From Marinoscillum sp049115815 (GTDB lineage Bacteria; Bacteroidota; Bacteroidia; Cytophagales; Cyclobacteriaceae), in the NCBI GenBank assembly GCA_049115815.1, contig JAGDZO010000002.1, positions 185,509 to 249,508 on the forward strand: a stretch of DNA of 64,000 nt, in the 5' to 3' direction. The first letter of the stretch is position 1. Each line of letters begins with the position of its first letter. The notes below the pieces were generated by a model, which was not told the origin of the DNA, made no database searches, and worked only from the letters and a program-made list of their open reading frames with translations. Both the position numbers and the translations under genes were made by a program. Positions 58,929 through 64,000 of the stretch are shown piece after piece.

Positions 58929-60152
58929 TTGGACTGATCTTACGTTGAGATCTTCAGCAAGTTCAGGGTTGTAAATACCTTTCTCGTAGGCATTCCAAGC
59001 GCTATTTCCTATAAAAACGAGTTCATCGTCCACTATGACACCTTGAGTGGCTTCTCCTTCAAATCCCAGGTTTTGATCTATGAAGGTACTGCCTGCTACT
59101 TCATTCTTTTTCAGCTGAATGGTAATGGTTCGCCTAGGTTTTGTTCCTATCTGAAAGGCTATCATACTTCCTTTATGATACAACAGGCCATCAATTCCTT
59201 TGTCTGAGTAGAAACCATGGTTGTTGATTTTTGTCAATTCGTTCGTCCTAGTATTGATATGGTAAATCCCACTGAGGTAATCTGAAATATAAATGCTGTT
59301 TTTGTGAATAGCGAGCCCTTGAAGATTGTGAGCTACATCAGATAAGTCCATCAAAATCTCAAACTCGGATAACGAGAACCGATATAGCTTATTCTGGTAA
59401 CTATCGGATGCTATGGCGTTACCTTGTTTGTCAACAATGATATCTCCAAGTATAGCATCCTTGACCCTGTAGGTCTTTAGTAAAACATTGGTTCCTAAAT
59501 CAATGGCGAAAACGGTGGAAGTATTTTGAAGAGAGTCTTGATATCCATTGATTTCCGGCAGAGCGGCGCTGCATGCCCAAAGGATGTTTCTCTTATGGTC
59601 AACTTGAAGTCCCATGACGCCAAAGATTTCCTTGTTTGAGAAAAACTCAGTGATCTCACCGTCTTTACTACGAAATATCTTCCTTGACTGAACCGATCCG
59701 AAAAAGTATGTACTAGTGGTTGGGTCATAGGTTATAGATTCAAAGTGATGCTCCTTTTGGCTATGCCGAATTATGGTCGTTGAGTTTTCTATGGTACTAT
59801 TGAGCCTTTCCATATAAGAGGATAGTTCTTTGAATTCGTTCAAAGATCTTAAGCCGACGAAATCATCATCTTCTAAATAAGCAGGACTTGCATTCATACC
59901 AAGGTGTCTTCTCAAAGCCTGTACTGCAGCTTCCGGTTGATCGGCCAATGCATATGCCGCGGCGAGATTGTATGAAAGTGTGGGGTGGTTTGGTCTTATT
60001 TTGTTCAATAGAATGCTGTAATCCAAGAATTTATTATAATCCTGAGATTCATAAGCTTTGATGCTTTGCTGATAGTAAGACTGCAAACTATCCACTTGCC
60101 CAACGGCAGAATGGAGGACGAGGAAAAGTAGGCTTGTAAATAGGGATTTCAT
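58905..60152 (-). CDS. Secreted TPR plus SMP-30/NHL-like beta-propeller protein
   Basis: A 415-aa exported protein with signal peptide MKSLFTSLLFLVLHSAVGQ. Residues about 20-90 form TPR-like helices (SIKAYESQDYNKFLDYSILL, YNLAAAYALADQPEAAVQAL), and residues about 120-400 form a beta-propeller with repeated blades (SITYDPTTSTYFFGS, GDIIVDKQGNAIASD, LQGLAIHKNSIYISD), as in gluconolactonase/SMP-30 or NHL proteins. Function unknown. Confidence 0.8.
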   Translation of the reverse strand: MKSLFTSLLFLVLHSAVGQVDSLQSYYQQSIKAYESQDYNKFLDYSILLNKIRPNHPTLSYNLAAAYALADQPEAAVQALRRHLGMNASPAYLEDDDFVGLRSLNEFKELSSYMERLNSTIENSTTIIRHSQKEHHFESITYDPTTSTYFFGSVQSRKIFRSKDGEITEFFSNKEIFGVMGLQVDHKRNILWACSAALPEINGYQDSLQNTSTVFAIDLGTNVLLKTYRVKDAILGDIIVDKQGNAIASDSYQNKLYRFSLSEFEILMDLSDVAHNLQGLAIHKNSIYISDYLSGIYHINTRTNELTKINNHGFYSDKGIDGLLYHKGSMIAFQIGTKPRRTITIQLKKNEVAGSTFIDQNLGFEGEATQGVIVDDELVFIGNSAWNAYEKGIYNPELAEDLNVRSVQLINFLIE

Positions 60153-60240
60153 GAGGTCTTTTTAAGTAAAAACAACTTCGGTTTATTGACCAATATAGCA
60201 TTTTGATAAACGACCAAACATAAATATGAGCAGCATTAAA

Positions 60241-60254
60241 ACCATTTAAATGGT
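60241..60254. repeat. 14-bp perfect palindrome upstream of the VOC gene
   Basis: ACCATTTAAATGGT is a perfect inverted repeat ending 6 bp before a TAGTTTTG -7 box (60261-60268), so it would overlap the RNA-polymerase footprint. A candidate operator. Confidence 0.5.
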
Positions 60255-60260
60255 CTTGGG

Positions 60261-60268
60261 TAGTTTTG
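60261..60268 (+). promoter_or_regulatory. -7 promoter box for the VOC/DUF6495-like operon
   Basis: TAGTTTTG fits TAnnTTTG, 14 nt before the ATG at 60283. An AAAGGAG ribosome-binding site (60275-60281) lies between, so the leader is only about 10 nt. This supports 60283 as the start. Confidence 0.55.
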
Positions 60269-60282
60269 CAGCAAAAAGGAGT

Positions 60283-60705
60283 ATGACGAATTTAGCACCC
60301 TTCCATTTGGCCATTCCTGTCAAAGAAATAGTAGAGACCAGAGCATTTTATAGAGAGGTGATCGGGTGTGCGGAGGGCAGGAGTTCTGACCATTGGGTTG
60401 ACTTCAATTTCTTCGGTCATCAACTGGTGATTCACATATCTGAGCAAGCCAATCAGAGCGATAGCAGTAACCCTGTAGATGGGCATGATGTTCCTGTTCC
60501 GCATTTTGGGGTGGTGTTGGCTATGAAGGACTGGGAGGAACTGGCCGAACGATTGAAGCAACAAAATGTGCAATTTGTCATCGAGCCATATGTTAGATTT
60601 AAAGGAAAAGTAGGGGAGCAAGCGACCATGTTTTTTCGAGATCCTTCTGGTAATGCGCTCGAATTCAAAGCTTTTGCAGATCAATCACAACTATTCGCTA
60701 AGTAA
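60283..60705 (+). CDS. VOC-superfamily protein (glyoxalase/bleomycin-resistance-like)
   Basis: A 140-aa vicinal-oxygen-chelate fold protein. Start 60283 (MTNLAPFHLAIPVKEIVETR) is supported by an AGGAG ribosome-binding site and an upstream -7 box. Two beta-alpha-beta-beta-beta modules are visible: FHLAIPVKEIVETRAFYREV and HFGVVLAMKDWEELAERLKQ. The C-terminal FRDPSGNALEFKAF has the metal-ligand Glu. Substrate unassigned. It overlaps the next gene by one base (TAATG). Confidence 0.9.
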   Translation: MTNLAPFHLAIPVKEIVETRAFYREVIGCAEGRSSDHWVDFNFFGHQLVIHISEQANQSDSSNPVDGHDVPVPHFGVVLAMKDWEELAERLKQQNVQFVIEPYVRFKGKVGEQATMFFRDPSGNALEFKAFADQSQLFAK

Positions 60706-61184
60706 TGGCTGCAACCGCGAAATATCGAGAGCTAAGTACGGACGAACTAAACGCTCTGGAAAAGGAATTTGTAGATTATTTAATTGTGAATGGAATAACG
60801 GCAGATAATTGGGTGCGGATTAAAGAGGAAGAGTTAGAGAAGGCCGAAGATATCATCACACTTTTCAGTGACGTGGTGATGGAGGGTGTCTTACGAAAAA
60901 TTCAGTATTTGGAGTTTCGATCCTCAAGAGATATCAAGACATTCCAATGTCTGACGGATAAAATAGTGTTGGTTGGTATGACGACTACTAATGAGCGCAT
61001 AGATTTTACCAACGAATCATTTTTTGCTTCCGCTTCTGTAAATCCGCCTGAGGGAGTCAAGGTATATACCACCGAAAAGAGCTACAAAATCAAGCGTGAG
61101 GAAGAGTTGTTTAAAATGATTCAGGCGGGTTGTGAGATCTCAGATGGTAAGTTGTTTAAGACTATTTCGATGAGTCTAGGATAG
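60705..61184 (+). CDS. Conserved Bacteroidota protein, DUF6495-like
   Basis: A 159-aa soluble protein beginning with the segment KYRELSTDELNALEKEFVDY, followed by LIVNGITADNWVRIKEEE and LFSDVVMEGVLRKIQYLEFR. The layout matches a Bacteroidota-only family I believe is DUF6495, of unknown function; the label is from memory. No signal peptide or catalytic motif. It is coupled to the VOC gene by a one-base overlap, and its end overlaps the convergent GH2 gene by 23 nt. Confidence 0.75.
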   Translation: MAATAKYRELSTDELNALEKEFVDYLIVNGITADNWVRIKEEELEKAEDIITLFSDVVMEGVLRKIQYLEFRSSRDIKTFQCLTDKIVLVGMTTTNERIDFTNESFFASASVNPPEGVKVYTTEKSYKIKREEELFKMIQAGCEISDGKLFKTISMSLG

Positions 61185-63543
61185 AACCATTTGAGATTAT
61201 GAGTGTGGAAGAAACCAGACTGTCGGACGATGCTGTCAGGCTCAAGTCGAGCTCGTCGGGTCGTGTCTTAAGAAGTACAGTGGCTATCCCTGCTTTAGCT
61301 TTCACTGGGTGCTCCCCTATGATTTGGCCTCCAGAGCTCTTGATTGATATTTCTGCTTCGCTATCATGAATCAGGTTGCCTCGATCGTCCAGAACCTTCG
61401 CATATACAAAAAGAAGATCTGATTCTTTAGTAGAAATTGGTACTTGAGATAAATCAACGGTAAGTTCTAGAGCGTATGGCTTGCCATAGGTTCTGACTTC
61501 ATCGAAGGCCACTGGTTGCCCGTTTATAAAGCCTGTTGCCGAAAGTTCGCCTGCTTTAAATTGATCAAGATGAAAGATGAAAGGTGGATAGGTCAGCTCA
61601 TTGCTAAACTGATCTCTGATCGCCCGTATGCGACTCACTTCTTGTCCATTGACTTTCAAGGAGACTTCCTCACAATTACTAAAGACTTTAACAGATGGAC
61701 TAGATTCTTTTTGCCAATAAGAAGCAATTTTAACCATGGGCCCCGTCTCAGTTGGCCAGGCTAACGTGTCATTAGGGCTTCTTTGGCTCTGATAAAAGAA
61801 ATAAGCGAACTTAGGTATTCTGAAAATATCACTTATCCCAGAAGCTTCCAAATCAGCAGCATAACCACGGTTATAGTCAAACATGAGCCAATTCGCATCT
61901 CCTATGGTATTGCTGCCTTTCATATTGCTATTAGCTGCTTCCTGAAAATTAAGTGCTTGTTGCAATAGTCGTTTTTCACCATACTCACGCAGTTGACGGC
62001 TGGTTCGTTCTTCTTCTCTCAAGCCTTCGAAGGCCGCTTGATTAAATCCAGCATTGTGTGCGTAGTATTCCCAGTCACCATATTCTGCAATAAATAGAGG
62101 GCGTTCATCCGTGCGATACTGGTTCCAATAATCTGGAGCTTTTCCATGCTGCCTTGCAGGGATAAACAGGTCGTAAGCCTCATGATCTATCCATCCGGCA
62201 CTGTAAGTGTCTTCAAATGGTAGCTCTTCTTTCAGGATTCGATTGGCCTCATACATATATTCACTTGTCATACCGGATTCGTTGAGGGAAACCTCCCAAA
62301 ACACCACTGAAGGATGATTTCTGTCTCGACGCACCATGTCTCGAATGTCCTGATAAGAGTTTTTTACAAAAGAGCTATCACCAAAATATTGCCAGCCTGG
62401 AATGGCATTCATGACCAAAATCCCCAATTCATCACAGGCATCAAGAAAAGACTCATCTTGAGGGTAGTGAGAGAGCCTCACAAAATCAAACCCAGCTTGT
62501 TTAATCTTGACGGCATCACGATAATTGGCATTTTCAGAGATCGCATACCCGACGTAAGGATACTCTTGATGTCTGTTGGTTCCTCTGATAAAAAGCTTTT
62601 CGCCATTTAGATAGAAGCCTTTAGGGGATAACTCAATGGCTCTAACGCCAACCCGTTCACTTTTTTCGTCTATAAGAACATCATTTACAAAAAGTTGAGT
62701 TTTTAGCTCGTATAAGTGTGGTTTCTTGACAGACCAAAGTTTTGGATTGATAATTTCAAGATCTATGTTCACTTCAGACGCCTCTTGGGAAGAGACAGTA
62801 ACTGGTTTGGATTCAAAATTTATGGGGTCACCATCTTCGTCAGTTAGAACTGACTTGACTACTATTGAACGAGGTTCCTTAGATTCGTTTCGTACATGTA
62901 CTTTTAATTTACCAGAGGCCTTTTGTTGAGCTACTTTATCAAAATGAATTAAGGTACCTCCTCCGCCAATGACCGCTTCCTCGATGGAATTGGTGATGTG
63001 CACTTGATCGTGAATGTGTAATTTCACACTTCTATAAATTCCTCCATAGAAATTGAAATCTAAGGTAGCGAGCTTTTTACCTGGTGGAATCGTAAAGTTA
63101 TCCTCATTATTGACTTTCAATTCTATCACGTTTGTTTGATCGTATTTCAAGTAACGTGAAATATCCACAACGAAAGGCAAGTAACCTCCTACATGATGGA
63201 AGACCGATTTTTTATTGATAATCAGTTCCGATTCATGCATTACTCCTTCGAATTCTAATTTGTATTTTTTGGTCGGGTCGTCTACCTCTAGCTGTCTGCG
63301 GTAGTTAAGTTTACCTTGCCATTGATCGTTCACCACAAGGGGTTCTATTCTAGGAGTATGAGGAATGTTAATCGAGTGGAAGTGGATACCATCAAAAGCA
63401 ACTTCCCAACCGTCGTTAAGCTTTATTTGTGTTCGAACAATTTCCTGCTGAATCACAGGTTTACGACTTTCTCCATTACACCCAGCTATCAAAAGAGTTA
63501 ATATACTTATTAGAATTGAAAATGAGATTTTGTGCCTTTTCAT
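61162..63543 (-). CDS. Glycoside hydrolase family 2 lipoprotein (beta-galactosidase-like)
   Basis: A 793-aa enzyme. Start 63543 (MKRHKISFSIL) gives a lipoprotein signal with lipobox LLIAGC, so the upstream 40-residue extension is rejected. Domains in order: GH2 sugar-binding (PHTPRIEPL to FYGGIYRSVKLHIHD), GH2 immunoglobulin-like, and the catalytic TIM barrel with RGTNRHQEYPYVGYA. The acid/base is Glu422 in VSLNESG and the nucleophile Glu487 in FIAEYGDW. A DUF4982-like domain (SNCEEVSLKVNGQEV) and a C-terminal Ig-like domain follow. It probably acts on beta-galactosides or related glycans at the cell surface or in the periplasm. Confidence 0.9.
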   Translation of the reverse strand: MKRHKISFSILISILTLLIAGCNGESRKPVIQQEIVRTQIKLNDGWEVAFDGIHFHSINIPHTPRIEPLVVNDQWQGKLNYRRQLEVDDPTKKYKLEFEGVMHESELIINKKSVFHHVGGYLPFVVDISRYLKYDQTNVIELKVNNEDNFTIPPGKKLATLDFNFYGGIYRSVKLHIHDQVHITNSIEEAVIGGGGTLIHFDKVAQQKASGKLKVHVRNESKEPRSIVVKSVLTDEDGDPINFESKPVTVSSQEASEVNIDLEIINPKLWSVKKPHLYELKTQLFVNDVLIDEKSERVGVRAIELSPKGFYLNGEKLFIRGTNRHQEYPYVGYAISENANYRDAVKIKQAGFDFVRLSHYPQDESFLDACDELGILVMNAIPGWQYFGDSSFVKNSYQDIRDMVRRDRNHPSVVFWEVSLNESGMTSEYMYEANRILKEELPFEDTYSAGWIDHEAYDLFIPARQHGKAPDYWNQYRTDERPLFIAEYGDWEYYAHNAGFNQAAFEGLREEERTSRQLREYGEKRLLQQALNFQEAANSNMKGSNTIGDANWLMFDYNRGYAADLEASGISDIFRIPKFAYFFYQSQRSPNDTLAWPTETGPMVKIASYWQKESSPSVKVFSNCEEVSLKVNGQEVSRIRAIRDQFSNELTYPPFIFHLDQFKAGELSATGFINGQPVAFDEVRTYGKPYALELTVDLSQVPISTKESDLLFVYAKVLDDRGNLIHDSEAEISIKSSGGQIIGEHPVKAKAGIATVLLKTRPDELDLSLTASSDSLVSSTLIISNGSILDSSK

Positions 63544-63767
63544 AAGGCTCCAAAGGTCAGATATTAGAATTAGAAGATTGGTAGGTAAATTGGACTTATA
63601 AGGTAGGTTAATTCGTTTTATTAAGATTTGGTTCATTTGTCGTATGACATTCGAATTGATCAATTACATTTCTCATAAACTCAATCTGAATTGGATATTC
63701 TTATTCTTCCCTTTGGATTGATGAATATTCCTACCCTTGTTGATTGCGTAATTATGGAAATTGGATC

Positions 63768-64000
63768 ATGAAATTAAAGATTATGAAAATGGACATAGGC
63801 AGACTGTCAGGAATTCTGATTTTACTTATTGGATTCCTCTTCGATGCGCACACACAAAATCGTGCTGAACAACTTTCAGCTAAACTCAAGAATTCAGATG
63901 ATCCACACGTCTTTGTAGTGGCTCACAGAGGGGATTGGAGGCATGCACCAGAAAACTCAATTCAAGCTATTCAAAACTGTGATGATACCCCAAAAAATGG
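63768..64000 (+). CDS. Glycerophosphodiester phosphodiesterase family protein, 3' truncated by window
   Basis: The first 77 residues of an exported protein. It starts MKLKIMKMDIGRLSG (ATG 63768; 63783 and 63789 are alternatives), has a signal peptide ending near FDAHTQ, and then FVVAHRGDWRHAPENSIQAI. The HRG and PEN motifs are those of the GDPD catalytic site. The rest lies beyond the window edge. It is divergent from the GH2 gene with a 224-bp gap in which no clear promoter or hairpin was found. Confidence 0.8.
   Translation, partial: MKLKIMKMDIGRLSGILILLIGFLFDAHTQNRAEQLSAKLKNSDDPHVFVVAHRGDWRHAPENSIQAIQNCDDTPKN

Noticed and set aside
63544..63663. 40-residue extension of the GH2 protein
   Set aside because: It would bury the lipoprotein signal that begins at 63543.
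1..64000. CRISPR arrays, IS elements and prophage
   Set aside because: No regularly spaced repeats, transposase motifs or phage structural genes were seen.

Overview
The window reads as chromosomal DNA of a Bacteroidota bacterium, most likely an aerobic, probably marine member of the Cytophagales (Reichenbachiella/Fulvivirga-like). The lineage is inferred from gene content: FecI-type ECF sigma factors with FecR partners, a TonB-dependent receptor beside a DUF4249 lipoprotein, a Porin_10-type putative porin, a C4 zinc-ribbon coiled-coil protein, menaquinone genes, and promoters of the TTG-N(18-20)-TAnnTTTG type. No IS element, prophage, rRNA operon or CRISPR array was seen. Coding density is very high, with many 1-20 bp overlaps.

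Layout. 1-3.6 kb: the 3' part of an acetoacetyl-CoA synthetase, then a TPR hybrid histidine kinase with a degenerate receiver. 3.7-10.8 kb (minus): an outer-membrane-type protein, a serine-hydrolase-fold lipoprotein with an altered active site, an ECF sigma factor, FecR, a TonB receptor, DUF4249 and a possible small protein. 10.9-13.0 kb (plus): a divergent ECF sigma, putative anti-sigma and DUF4097-like beta-solenoid operon. 13-15 kb (minus): FtsE, a small conserved protein, Fsa, SRP RNA and tRNA-Asp. 15-17.4 kb (plus): accA, a patatin and a lysophospholipid acyltransferase. 17.5-29.2 kb: zinc-ribbon protein, Nif3-like, lpxK, porin, miaE, a GATase-like periplasmic protein, an ABC permease, apt, sterol-desaturase-like protein, and a third ECF sigma factor with a four-helix membrane partner. 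29.4-38.4 kb: parE, a lipoprotein hydrolase, parC, a SanA/YdcF-like protein, an orphan Hpt protein, an EEP-family protein, a TerB-like protein and a rhomboid.

38.4-46.4 kb holds menaquinone genes (menE, menD, menF, a hotdog thioesterase), split by an oppositely oriented cassette of ECF sigma factor, barrel-less STN protein and FecR. 46.5-54.6 kb holds a histidine phosphatase, a Cys-rich small lipoprotein, a TIGR04283-like glycosyltransferase, an MBL hydrolase, a RluE-like pseudouridine synthase, a 1033-aa TerB-ABCG-type transporter, a lipoprotein and an aldose-1-epimerase. 54.7-58.9 kb is a MacA/permease/TolC operon without an ATPase. 58.9-64 kb ends with a beta-propeller protein, a VOC protein, a small unknown, a GH2 lipoprotein and the start of a glycerophosphodiester phosphodiesterase.

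The strongest leads are the sigma-STN-FecR cassette whose receptor-like member has no beta-barrel, the apparently inactive serine hydrolase co-transcribed with a FecI/FecR/TonB system, the pseudo-receiver kinase, the ECF factor paired with a four-helix membrane protein, and the alpha/beta-hydrolase lipoprotein lodged between parE and parC. All functional calls rest on reading the sequence and remembered family motifs; no database search was run.
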